Source: Kofleriaceae bacterium
GTDB lineage: Bacteria > Myxococcota_A > Polyangia > Haliangiales > Haliangiaceae
Length of the DNA: 64,000 nt
Reading direction: 5' to 3'
NCBI GenBank assembly: GCA_018057825.1
Contig: JAGPCY010000032.1
Span: 48,599-112,598 of the forward strand
The notes below the pieces were generated by a model. That model was not told where the DNA came from and did not search any database. It worked only from the letters and a program-made list of their open reading frames with translations. Of the stretch, positions 38,220 through 45,837 are shown piece after piece. Every line of letters starts with the position of its first letter. The first letter of the stretch is position 1. A program made the translations under genes and the position numbers.

Positions 38220-39605
38220 CTACAGCAGCGCGAGGAGCGCTGCTGCGGCGGCGATCCGGGTCGCCGCCTGATCGTCGGCCAGGGCCGACCACAGGCCGGG
38301 CGTGATCACGCCGGCCGCGACGTGGGCCGCGACCAACGTCGCGCCGGCCTCGGGCTCGGCGCTCGCGAGCGTGGCCAGGGTCGCGCGACCGCGGCCGTCG
38401 CCCAGGCGGTGTAGCTCGGCCGCGGCGTCGGCCCGCAGCTTGAGCGCGGCGCCCGCGTCGGTGGCGATCGGCGCCAGCGCGGTGATCGCGGCGGCCCCGT
38501 CGCCGGCGTAGGCCAGGGCGCGCGCGGCGGCGATCCGCACCTCGGGCGCGGCGTCGCCGACCAGCGCAGCCGCGCGGCTCCGCGCCGCGTCCTTGCCGAG
38601 GGCGGTGAGCGCGTGGACGCCGCCCAGGCGGATCGCCAGCTCGCCGCTGGCCAGCGCGCGATCGATCGCCGCCGCCGCGGCCGCGCGATCGCCGGCGCCG
38701 CGGGCCGCGGCCAGGGCCACCATGGGATCGGCGTGGCCCGCCAGGTCGGCCAGAGCCGCCGCGCCGCCCACCCGCTTCCGCAGCTCGACCGCGGCTAGCC
38801 GGACCGCGAGCTGCTCGTCGGCCAGCCCGCGGGTCGCCAGCTCGGCGAGCCCCGGCGCGCCGCTGCGGTCGCGCGCGGCCAGGGCGCGCAGGGCCGAGGC
38901 CCGGACAATCGCGTCGGCGTCGCCAGCCAGGGTGATGAGCCGCGCGGTGTCGGCGGCGTCGCCCAGCCCGGCCAGGTAGGTCGCGACCGCCGCCCGCACC
39001 CGCGGATCGCCGTCGCTGGCCAGGGGCCGCAGATCGTCGGCGGCCAGGCCCTTGATCTTGCGCCCGATGCCCTCGACGGCGATCGCCCGCGCCACCGGAT
39101 CGTCGGAGCCGAGCATCTGGGTCGCGACCTCCGGCGCCTGCGGATAGGCCCGCAAGACCGCGACCGCGGCCGCCGCCGCGACCTGATCGTGGTCATCGCC
39201 CATGGCCCGGCCGACGTCCTCGGCCAGGGCCTCGACCTCGTTGGCCTCGATCGCGCGGATCGCGGCGACCTTGAGCGCCACCGACGGCGCCCGAAGGCCT
39301 TGCCACAAGGTGGTCAGCGCCATGGTCTTGAGCGCAGGCCGATCGTCGGCGCCGCCAGCCCGCTCGCGCCAGGCCCGGTAGTCGGCGATCGCGCCCGCGG
39401 CGTCGCCCAGGCCCAGGAGCGCGCGCAGCCGGACCCGGTGCAGGCCGGCGTCGTCGGGACGCTTGCCGAGCTCGGCCGCGGTGTAGTCGCTAGCGCCGCG
39501 GTAGTCGCCGCGATCGACCAAGGTCTGGGCGTGGCGGACCGCCGGCGACGGGCCACACGCCGCCAGGGTCAGACCCAACGCGAGCGAGAAGATCGTGGTG
39601 CGCAT
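38220..39605 (-). CDS. HEAT-repeat lipoprotein
   Basis: 461 residues. Leader MRTTIFSLALGLTLAAC with lipobox LAAC. Residues ~20-100 resemble TPR units (DRGDYRGASDYTAAELGKRP). From ~105 onward the chain consists of HEAT repeats of about 30 residues: DPVARAIAVEGIGRK, DPRVRAAVATYLAGLGD, DAIVRASALRALAARD, DPMVALAAARGAGDR, APEVRIAAARALAYAGD. Such alpha solenoids are protein-binding scaffolds. The stop directly follows tract 8. Confidence 0.85.
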   Translation of the reverse strand: MRTTIFSLALGLTLAACGPSPAVRHAQTLVDRGDYRGASDYTAAELGKRPDDAGLHRVRLRALLGLGDAAGAIADYRAWRERAGGADDRPALKTMALTTLWQGLRAPSVALKVAAIRAIEANEVEALAEDVGRAMGDDHDQVAAAAAVAVLRAYPQAPEVATQMLGSDDPVARAIAVEGIGRKIKGLAADDLRPLASDGDPRVRAAVATYLAGLGDAADTARLITLAGDADAIVRASALRALAARDRSGAPGLAELATRGLADEQLAVRLAAVELRKRVGGAAALADLAGHADPMVALAAARGAGDRAAAAAAIDRALASGELAIRLGGVHALTALGKDAARSRAAALVGDAAPEVRIAAARALAYAGDGAAAITALAPIATDAGAALKLRADAAAELHRLGDGRGRATLATLASAEPEAGATLVAAHVAAGVITPGLWSALADDQAATRIAAAAALLALL

Positions 39606-39706
39606 GTCGAGCTCCGGTGAATGTGCCCCGCGCGGCGGGACCGCGCCAGGGTGGTGCCGAGGTAGTGGCGGCCCCAGGCCCGGCGGTTACGTGCTACACG
39701 GCGTCG

Positions 39707-40408
39707 GTGCGGGCGATCCTGTTCGATCTCGACGGCACCCTGGTCGACAGCGAGCGCGGCTACGCCGAGGCGACCGCGGTGTGCTTGGCCCGGGCCTTCG
39801 CGATCGAGCTGACCGCGGCCGATCGGGCCTACGGCACCGGCCGCTCGTGGGTCGCGATCCACGCCTACCTGCGCGACCGCTACCCGGTCCTGACCTGGGA
39901 TCGCGATCGCTTGATCGCCGAGGTCGCGGCCGAGAGCCGTCGCCTGTTCGCCGAGCGCGGCGTCGTGGTCCTGCCCGGCGCCAAGGACGCGGTCGCGCGG
40001 TTCGCGCGCTGGCCGCGGGCGCTGGTGACCGGTAGTTCGCGGGCCGAGGCCCACCACATGCTCGACCTGCTCGGCCTGGCCGATGCCTTCGCCGCGGTGG
40101 TGTGCGCCGAGGACGTGCCGCGCTCCAAGCCCGCCCCCGACGGCTACCTCGCGGCGTGCGCCCAGCTCGGCGTCGCGCCGGTCGAAGCGGTGGTCGTCGA
40201 GGACTCGGCCGCCGGGTGCGCGGCCGGTCGCGCGGCCGGGTGCGCGGTGATCGCGGTCGCCGCCGGCAACACCGCCGGCCAAGATCAGGGCGCCGCCCAC
40301 CGGATCGTCGCCACCCTCGACGAGCTGACCCACGAGCTGGCGATCGAGCTGGTCGCCCAGGTGGCGCGTCAGGCCGCCGCTGGGTATGGTGACGCGTCGG
40401 CCCCATGA
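39707..40408 (+). CDS. HAD-family phosphatase (phosphoglycolate phosphatase-like)
   Basis: 233 residues from GTG. Motif I LFDLDGTLVDSE (nucleophile Asp in residues 6-10), motif II LVTGSSRAE, motif III lysine in CAEDVPRSKPAPDGYL, and motif IV VVVEDSAAGCAAGRAAGC. This is the HAD-IA subfamily (beta-phosphoglucomutase or phosphoglycolate phosphatase-like). Its substrate is uncertain. The stop overlaps the HMG-CoA lyase start as ATGA. Confidence 0.88.
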   Translation: MRAILFDLDGTLVDSERGYAEATAVCLARAFAIELTAADRAYGTGRSWVAIHAYLRDRYPVLTWDRDRLIAEVAAESRRLFAERGVVVLPGAKDAVARFARWPRALVTGSSRAEAHHMLDLLGLADAFAAVVCAEDVPRSKPAPDGYLAACAQLGVAPVEAVVVEDSAAGCAAGRAAGCAVIAVAAGNTAGQDQGAAHRIVATLDELTHELAIELVAQVARQAAAGYGDASAP

Positions 40409-41337
40409 AGCTGCCCGCGCGCGTCACCGTGTACGAGGTCGGCCCCCGCGACGGGCTGCAGAACGAGGCGCGCCAGGTCCCGACCGCCGACAAGATCGCG
40501 TTCATCGGCGCGCTGATCGACGCCGGCCTGCCGCGGATCGAGATCACCAGCTTCGTCAGCCCCAAGTGGATCCCGCAGCTCGCCGACGCCGCCGAGGTCG
40601 CCCGCGGGGTGTCGCGCCGAGACGGCGTGATCCTGTCGTGCTTGGTGCCCAACCGCCGCGGCCTCGACGCCGCGCTGGCCGCCGGCATGCGCGAGGTCGC
40701 GGTCTTCATGTCGGCGTCGGAGACCCACAACAAGAAGAACATCAACAAGTCGATCGCCGAGACCCTGGCGGCCTTCGCCGACGTCGTGCCGCCGGCCCTG
40801 GCCGCCGGCGTGCCGGTGCGGGCGTACTTGTCGACGTGCTTCGGCTGTCCCTACGAGGGCGACGTCGATCCCGCTGCGGTGGTCGCGCTGTGCCGCGAGC
40901 TGCGCGCCATGGGCGTCTACCAGATCTCGGTGTCCGACACGATCGGCGTCGCCAACCCGGCCCAGGTCGAGGACGTGCTGTCGCGGGTGTTGACCGAGGT
41001 CCCGCTCGACGCCGTCGCGGTGCACTTCCACGACACCCAGGGCACCGCGCTCGCCAACTGCGTGACCGCGATGCAGCTCGGCGTCACGACCATCGACGCC
41101 TCGATCGGCGGGCTCGGCGGCTGTCCCTACGCGCCCGGGGCCTCGGGCAACCTCGCCACCGACGATCTCGTCAGCATGCTGCACAGCATGGGCATCGAGA
41201 CCGGCATCGATCTCGACAAGCTGGTGATCGCCGCCCGCAGCGCCGCCACCTTCGTCGGCCACGATCTGCCGTCGAAGTTCCTCAAGGCCTACCTGGGCAA
41301 GCAGGCCCGCGCCCGCCGCCGCGCCGAAGCGGGTTGA
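40405..41337 (+). CDS. mvaB: Hydroxymethylglutaryl-CoA lyase
   Basis: 310 residues. TIM-barrel signature EVGPRDGLQNE at residues 8-18, the metal-binding EITSFVSPKWIPQL, and the family's C-terminal catalytic loop GLGGCPYAPGASGN with the conserved Cys. It cleaves HMG-CoA to acetyl-CoA and acetoacetate in leucine degradation and ketone-body formation. Translationally coupled to the HAD phosphatase gene. The accessory region begins within 10 bp of its stop. Confidence 0.93.
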   Translation: MKLPARVTVYEVGPRDGLQNEARQVPTADKIAFIGALIDAGLPRIEITSFVSPKWIPQLADAAEVARGVSRRDGVILSCLVPNRRGLDAALAAGMREVAVFMSASETHNKKNINKSIAETLAAFADVVPPALAAGVPVRAYLSTCFGCPYEGDVDPAAVVALCRELRAMGVYQISVSDTIGVANPAQVEDVLSRVLTEVPLDAVAVHFHDTQGTALANCVTAMQLGVTTIDASIGGLGGCPYAPGASGNLATDDLVSMLHSMGIETGIDLDKLVIAARSAATFVGHDLPSKFLKAYLGKQARARRRAEAG

Positions 41338-41344
41338 GTTCATT

Positions 41345-41366
41345 GGAGAGGTCTAGTGACAGACCC
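41345..41366 (+). repeat. Motif copy 1, GAGGTCTAGTGACAGACC type
   Basis: Contains GGTCT-AGTGAC-AGACC (perfect 5-bp arms) and a conserved GTGACANACC core. Closely similar to the copy starting at 41510, and the core recurs at the last bases of the window. Lies 7 bp after the mvaB stop. Possible attachment-site or terminator element. Confidence 0.45.
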
Positions 41367-41437
41367 AGCGACGAGGCCCGCTGACCGCCCTCTGAAGAAA
41401 GCGTGAGTGGTCTCCCCTCGCCGCGCTGAAGCACCCA

Positions 41438-41454
41438 TCGCCCCGTAGGGGCGA
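41438..41454 (+). repeat. Hairpin 7-bp arms
   Basis: TCGCCCC-GTA-GGGGCGA, perfect 7-bp stem, between the two motif copies. No gene in this interval. Confidence 0.5.
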
Positions 41455-41486
41455 GCCGACCGGAGGGAGGCGTCTCGGAGAGGAGG

Positions 41487-41510
41487 CTCGCCGGGCGAAC
41501 GCCCGGCGAG
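41487..41510 (+). terminator. Strong hairpin, 11-bp perfect arms
   Basis: CTCGCCGGGCG-AA-CGCCCGGCGAG, 11-bp arms around two bases, immediately before motif copy 2. A very stable stem with no U tract; it may terminate mvaB transcripts or protect their 3' end. A 76-codon minus-strand reading frame overlaps it but is not credible. Confidence 0.5.
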
Positions 41511-41530
41511 GAGAGGTTTGGTGACATACC
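41510..41530 (+). repeat. Motif copy 2, GAGGTTTGGTGACATACC type
   Basis: Imperfect direct repeat of the 41345 copy (GAGGTYTRGTGACAKACC consensus, 3 mismatches in the 18 bp of that consensus). Located 165 bp downstream of copy 1. Confidence 0.45.
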
Positions 41531-41639
41531 TTCGGCCCTCAATGTCGACGGACCCTTGCAACGATTCCAAAGGCTTGCAGGGCGAGGAGTGTCACCCAGT
41601 GGCTTCAGGTAGCGTGTACGGTGGCCGGTTCTGGCCGTA

Positions 41640-42154
41640 CGCCTGTCGATCGGCGAGCGCAGCGCCGAGGCGCACGGCGACCCGGTCACCGACGGAACCG
41701 GTCGTCCATCCGATCCAATCGGCAGCTCGACCTTCCTGCCCGCGCTGCCCCGGCTCGCCGGTCAGATCCGGATCATCGATCTGCCTGCGTTGCTGCCGTC
41801 GCGCTGGGCCGCGGCGCGCGCGGCGGCGGCCGCCGCGCCATCTGCGTAGACGGACTTTGCCGCGCGGCTGCGGCGGCCGCGGCGGCGGCTGCGGCGGCCG
41901 AACGGCCGGGCGGCGGGCGGCGGGCGGCGGGCGGCGGGCGGCTCGGCGCCTGCCACGACCGTCAGGTCCAGGTCAAGGCGCGCGCCGGGGGCGGTCGACC
42001 GGACGCTCACCTGCGTTGATGACCAGCGCGGCCTGCTCCGCACCGCGCTCGTGACCGTCGGGTCGACGGCACCCGAACCGCGCTCGGCTATGCACATCGC
42101 CAGCAGGCCGCGCTCACCCGCTTCTTCGACGACGGCCTCTGCTCACCAACATCG
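41640..42154 (+). pseudogene. Gene-free or decayed region at left end of accessory segment
   Basis: No intact gene. One frame near 41640-41840 gives protein-like sequence (RLSIGERSAEAHGDPVTDG; later IIDLPALLPSRW), and another near 42070-42150 gives RTALGYAHRQQAALTRFFD. Between them lies GC-rich repeat sequence with about five tandem GGCGGGC-like 7-mers (about 41906-41943). The pattern suggests remnants of a disrupted gene; the family is not recognised. Confidence 0.3.
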
Positions 42155-43198
42155 TCATGCTTCCTTTGGCAGGAACTCCTTCAGGCTCGTCCACTCGACA
42201 AGCCGATCCAACGAGGCCAGCGTGAACACCTTGCCCCTAGTTGCCTTGAGCATGTCGCGCATGTCTTGACGCCGAACGCCGAATCCGCGTCCGTCGATGC
42301 ACGCGACGACCTCGAAGGTCGGCCGCCCCTCTCGCTGGCGCTCGTCACGCATGGCGGCCAGTCGAAGGATTCGCGCGACCTTGTCGCGCGCCGTCCCGTC
42401 GTCGCCGGTGATCTTCGCCTCGATGATGACCTGCGGCGAGAACTCAGTCGGCACGAAGAAGTCTGGTGCCTGCTCGAAGCCCTCGACGCGCTCGGCACGT
42501 TTGGTCTTCCTGAATGTGATGCGACGGCGAGCGAGCTGCTCCTCGATCGCGCTCTCCATCACGTCACCGACCAGCTCGGAAATGGCGTCGCGGTGGCTCG
42601 CGAAGGGACGTCCCAAGTAGCGCTCGTAGAGCAGCACTGCGTACGGCACGTGGAAGTTCGCCGCATGCTGAACTGATGATAGTCCAGCCCTTGTGTCGAC
42701 CTTGGCAAGTCGGTGGACGGTGTCTTGTGCGGCCGTAGGCGCTCCTCGGGTGATGTACTCGATGGCGACGGACACCAGTGCGCGTGCTCTCGTCATCGTG
42801 GAGCCGTCGCCTTTGCCGCCACGCGCAAACATCTTCCGGCGCTTGCGGACCGTCGTATCGAGCGACCGCGCCACGCCCAGCGAAATGTCGCTGTTGCGCT
42901 CCGACCTCGCCAGGTCCGCCCACTCCGGCGGCGAGAACCCGAGAATCGTCCGGAGAACTACCAGTGTGAGCGCATCCTGGCGAAGCGCCTTCCACACGGT
43001 CTCCTCGGTGAACGTTCCGAACGCCTGCGTCTCACGCTTCAGCACTTCATACGCGGTCTGGAAGTCGCTGTAGTCGATAAAACCTGCACCTCGAGGGAGC
43101 GTCAGGAACTGAGATTGAAGGTCCCCGAATGTCACCTCGACCATCTCGTCGAGGCGATCCTGAAGCTGTGCAGTAGTGAGTTCGAAGGGATGGGTCAT
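42155..43198 (-). CDS. Putative restriction endonuclease (PD-(D/E)XK)
   Basis: 347 residues. The C-terminal third holds the nuclease core: helix ESAIEEQLARRRITFRK, D246 in QAPDFFVP, then E260 and K262 in VIIEAKIT, i.e. the E...PD...(D/E)xK arrangement. The N-terminal ~200 residues are helical and unlike known REase families; they may provide DNA recognition. Start overlaps the stop of the methyltransferase gene (ATGA). Codon use and GC are visibly lower than in the flanking chromosome, as for the two genes upstream in the operon. With the adjacent methyltransferase it forms a probable type II-like system; the recognition site is unknown. Confidence 0.75.
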   Translation of the reverse strand: MTHPFELTTAQLQDRLDEMVEVTFGDLQSQFLTLPRGAGFIDYSDFQTAYEVLKRETQAFGTFTEETVWKALRQDALTLVVLRTILGFSPPEWADLARSERNSDISLGVARSLDTTVRKRRKMFARGGKGDGSTMTRARALVSVAIEYITRGAPTAAQDTVHRLAKVDTRAGLSSVQHAANFHVPYAVLLYERYLGRPFASHRDAISELVGDVMESAIEEQLARRRITFRKTKRAERVEGFEQAPDFFVPTEFSPQVIIEAKITGDDGTARDKVARILRLAAMRDERQREGRPTFEVVACIDGRGFGVRRQDMRDMLKATRGKVFTLASLDRLVEWTSLKEFLPKEA

Positions 43199-45429
43199 GG
43201 CCGGGCTTCTGGTTGTGACGAAATGGTGGCGCGCGCATGTGCGCCGCCAGACGCGACGGCCTCGACCGTTGAAGCGACGTTCGCCATGAGGGTGATCTGC
43301 TCGAGAGACTGTCGGGCTATCCGCAGCCGCTCAGGCAAGGGTGCTTCGCGGTTCCATGCAGGACGCAGCGTGCGAATCGCGATGCGAGCCACATGGCCGG
43401 CGATTAAACAGCGGAGGTCGCCAATGGTGATCTTGACTCCACCGCTGCGCATCGCCGCGGCATCGGCGGTCAGCGCTGCTCGGCACTCACTGCTGACGTC
43501 TAGTGGCATCTCGACTTGTCGCGCCTTCGCGCGTCGCGTCGCCACCGGCTTACGGCAAACGAAAACGGAGTCCAGGATCGACGAGCCGGTGCCCGCGATG
43601 TGTAGAGATGCCGTCATCTCTGCGGCCGCCGGAAGTGTCGCGGTGCAGTCGAGGTTTGCGTCAAGAATGGCGAGCACGAGGGGCAAATACGCCGTTGGGT
43701 CATTGTGGTGATACGTGAAAACGAACGGTCCGCCAGGCTTCAGCGCCTTCGCGAAGTGCCGGAACACGTCCGAGATGCCAGCGGCGAAGTGGTCAATTCC
43801 TCTGCCGAGGGTCTCGTTCCCGGTGAGTTCGTCCGAGGAACGAGTGCTCCTTTCTTTGAACGACTCCTCCTCGTCGCGGAGGGCCTGCCGAAGCCACACG
43901 AAGCAGAAGTCGATCAATTCCGCGTACTGGACGTTGTCGAAGTACGGTGGGTCGGTGAAGACGCCGTCGAGTGAGTTCACCTGGAGTGGTGCGTTCTGAG
44001 ACGGCGCGTTCACAAGCAGCGCCTGCTTCACTGTCTTGCTGTCCGGAAGGTGCGCCACCATCGACGCTTCGATGGTCTCACCAGCGATGGGGACGATTTC
44101 CTTTTTATTGCCAGAATGGCGCGTCTCGAACGGAGCACGGCAGTACTCCTTCGCTCGCACGTACTTCTCGACGAAGTGACGGAACGAGCCGGAACCGATC
44201 CCTGCGATACCGAGCAGGTTGTTCTCACACTGAACGAGTCCAACCGGAAACCCGTGAACGCTGAAGATGTCCTGGCACTTGAGGGCGTAGGTGTCGTACC
44301 GGCACAACATGTTCTGGTACCGCAACGTGTCGGAGAACACGGTCAGCAATGCGTGCCGAACCGCGACGTCGCGGACGCCCCGAATGTGCTTCAGAAGAAT
44401 CCCAAGGCCCAAGAGCTGCCTGGTGCCGAACATTTCGCGGTAGCGCCGATAACCCCAGCGATGAAGGCGGTCACTCTCATCACCAGCCGGAATCTCGTCG
44501 TCCGGAATCGGAAGGGTCGCGCGGTCGCGAGCCAGGCGACGTTCCGCGTCCTTCACTCTCGCGAGGTCCTGCCGATCCGGTCGCTTGAATTGTCGCCCCG
44601 GCGTTCCCTTGTAGCAGTGCTCGCAGTGGTACTCTAGCGCCCACATCCGGTGTTCCGGCGCCTTCGCGAAGGTCCCCACGGAGAACGGCTTCTTGCATGC
44701 GCGGCAGTCGAGCTTCTTGCGCGAAACATTCCCTTCCAGATGGACTGCGTGCCCGCAGGCATGGCACTTGCCCGGCGCTTCACGCGTCGGCGGGGTCTCG
44801 TACTCGTTGAGCGCTCCGCACCCGCCACACGCGATAACATGACGGGGATGACGCTCGGCCTCTGCGAGTCGGTAGCCAGGAAATAGGTCGTTCACTTCGT
44901 CGCAGTGAGGGCAATGCGCCGTCTTCACCCAAAGAAAGTACTTGACGTTCGCAGCGCTTCCGCAGCCTCCGCACTTGGTCTTGTAGAGAGAGCCGACCTC
45001 TGCCTCAACAGCGTCAACGACTCTTGCCGCCTCTGCTGCGAGCGCGGCGATGTCGAGCGGGGCCAAGCTCTGGCGCACGATCCAGTGCGCCATCGGGTTG
45101 ATGTCGCACCCGACGACGTGGAAGCCTAGGCGGTTCGCTTCGTAGACGGGCGTGCCGCCGCCCATGAAGGGATCGCCAATCACGCCGGAGAGCTGATGTG
45201 CTTTCCAGAATGAGTTGCGCAGCGGCTCCGAACCGAACTCAGCGAGCAGCAGCGATCGGAACACCGTGCCCGGCCGCCGGGCGAACCACTTGTGGATCCC
45301 AATAACCGGTCGATAATTCTGTTGAATCTGTTTCTCGCGCAGGGCGAGTTCGGTTGCGAAGGATGCGTCGAACACCGCCTCAAGCCCCGAGGGCGCGAGC
45401 GTGGTTGCGACCGTAGTGCGTCGCGTCAT
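43195..45429 (-). CDS. Zn-ribbon DNA adenine/cytosine-N4 methyltransferase (COG1743/DUF1156-like)
   Basis: 744 residues. N-terminal NYRPVIGIHKWFARRPGTVFR matches the HKxWARRP signature of this methyltransferase group. Motif I region GDPFMGGGTPVYEANRLG (85-102) binds SAM, and motif IV is DPPY at 493-496 in FTDPPYFDNVQ. Between them (about 150-300) are several Cys pairs (CGGCG, CPHC, CGGCG, CHACG, CRACK, CEHC), forming zinc ribbons. Start at the ATG preceded by AGGGGG; an upstream start would add 27 residues and overlap the HTH gene. Protects host DNA against the following nuclease (inference). Confidence 0.82.
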   Translation of the reverse strand: MTRRTTVATTLAPSGLEAVFDASFATELALREKQIQQNYRPVIGIHKWFARRPGTVFRSLLLAEFGSEPLRNSFWKAHQLSGVIGDPFMGGGTPVYEANRLGFHVVGCDINPMAHWIVRQSLAPLDIAALAAEAARVVDAVEAEVGSLYKTKCGGCGSAANVKYFLWVKTAHCPHCDEVNDLFPGYRLAEAERHPRHVIACGGCGALNEYETPPTREAPGKCHACGHAVHLEGNVSRKKLDCRACKKPFSVGTFAKAPEHRMWALEYHCEHCYKGTPGRQFKRPDRQDLARVKDAERRLARDRATLPIPDDEIPAGDESDRLHRWGYRRYREMFGTRQLLGLGILLKHIRGVRDVAVRHALLTVFSDTLRYQNMLCRYDTYALKCQDIFSVHGFPVGLVQCENNLLGIAGIGSGSFRHFVEKYVRAKEYCRAPFETRHSGNKKEIVPIAGETIEASMVAHLPDSKTVKQALLVNAPSQNAPLQVNSLDGVFTDPPYFDNVQYAELIDFCFVWLRQALRDEEESFKERSTRSSDELTGNETLGRGIDHFAAGISDVFRHFAKALKPGGPFVFTYHHNDPTAYLPLVLAILDANLDCTATLPAAAEMTASLHIAGTGSSILDSVFVCRKPVATRRAKARQVEMPLDVSSECRAALTADAAAMRSGGVKITIGDLRCLIAGHVARIAIRTLRPAWNREAPLPERLRIARQSLEQITLMANVASTVEAVASGGAHARATISSQPEARP

Positions 45430-45499
45430 TGGAATGCCCCCTGACGCGCGACGCTTCCATCGCATGCCGAGGAGCTGAACGTGTGTTTTCCTGTCAGCA

Positions 45500-45700
45500 T
45501 CAGACTCCATCCGACGCGGACTTTGCCCGATGGCTTGCCTTTTCCGTCATCCAGCATTCGAAATCCGCCCGCCGAACGCGCCACTGGCCTCGGATCTTGA
45601 AGGCAGGAAGCTCCCCGCTGCTCGCCATCGAGTAGACGGTCTTCTCCGCGAGCTTCAGGATTTCCGCGATGTCCTTGATGGTGAGCACTTCTTCGACCAT
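45500..45700 (-). CDS. Excisionase-type HTH (HTH_17/MerR-like) small DNA-binding protein
   Basis: 66 residues. The domain is LTIKDIAEILKLAEKTVYSMASSGELPAFKIRGQWRVRRADFECWM, the HTH_17 winged-helix pattern used by excisionases and small regulators: two helices, then a wing around GQWRVRRAD. First gene of the R-M operon, so it could set expression of the methyltransferase and nuclease, though classical C proteins are HTH_3 type. A 6-bp inverted repeat lies between its promoter and its start. Confidence 0.78.
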   Translation of the reverse strand: MVEEVLTIKDIAEILKLAEKTVYSMASSGELPAFKIRGQWRVRRADFECWMTEKASHRAKSASDGV

Positions 45701-45722
45701 TGGTGTCGTCTTCGCTCCGCTA

Positions 45723-45741
45723 GGTGGAACGGGACTCCACC
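45723..45741. promoter_or_regulatory. Operator-like inverted repeat for R-M operon
   Basis: GGTGGA and TCCACC, 6-bp perfect arms with a 7-nt spacer, located between the candidate -10 and the HTH gene start. Candidate binding site for the HTH protein itself. Confidence 0.4.
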
Positions 45742-45749
45742 GGGCGGCA

Positions 45750-45778
45750 ACGTATTCCAGCGAACGCAATCTGGTCAA
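45750..45778 (-). promoter_or_regulatory. Candidate promoter TTGACC-N17-ATACGT
   Basis: On the minus strand TTGACC (45773-45778) precedes ATACGT (45750-45755) by 17 nt, upstream of the HTH gene. Stretch is less GC-rich than the surroundings. Leader of about 40 nt. Confidence 0.4.
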
Positions 45779-45837
45779 GTGCGCAGTGACATTAGGTTCT
45801 AGAAGATGCCGCCCACGCCCCCGAGATGCTTCCCCCC

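Noticed and set aside
41340..41570. Small protein on the minus strand across the hairpin region after mvaB
   Set aside because: The frame is defined by hairpin arms and has no ribosome site or family; it is better explained as structured non-coding DNA.
41338..41600. tRNA gene as the integration target at the left junction
   Set aside because: No cloverleaf or CCA end could be found in the first 300 bp after mvaB; the hairpins there do not form a tRNA.
41621..42019. Plus-strand coding gene in the left junction
   Set aside because: Arg/Ala-rich and interrupted in all frames; protein-like fragments lie in different frames, as expected of debris.
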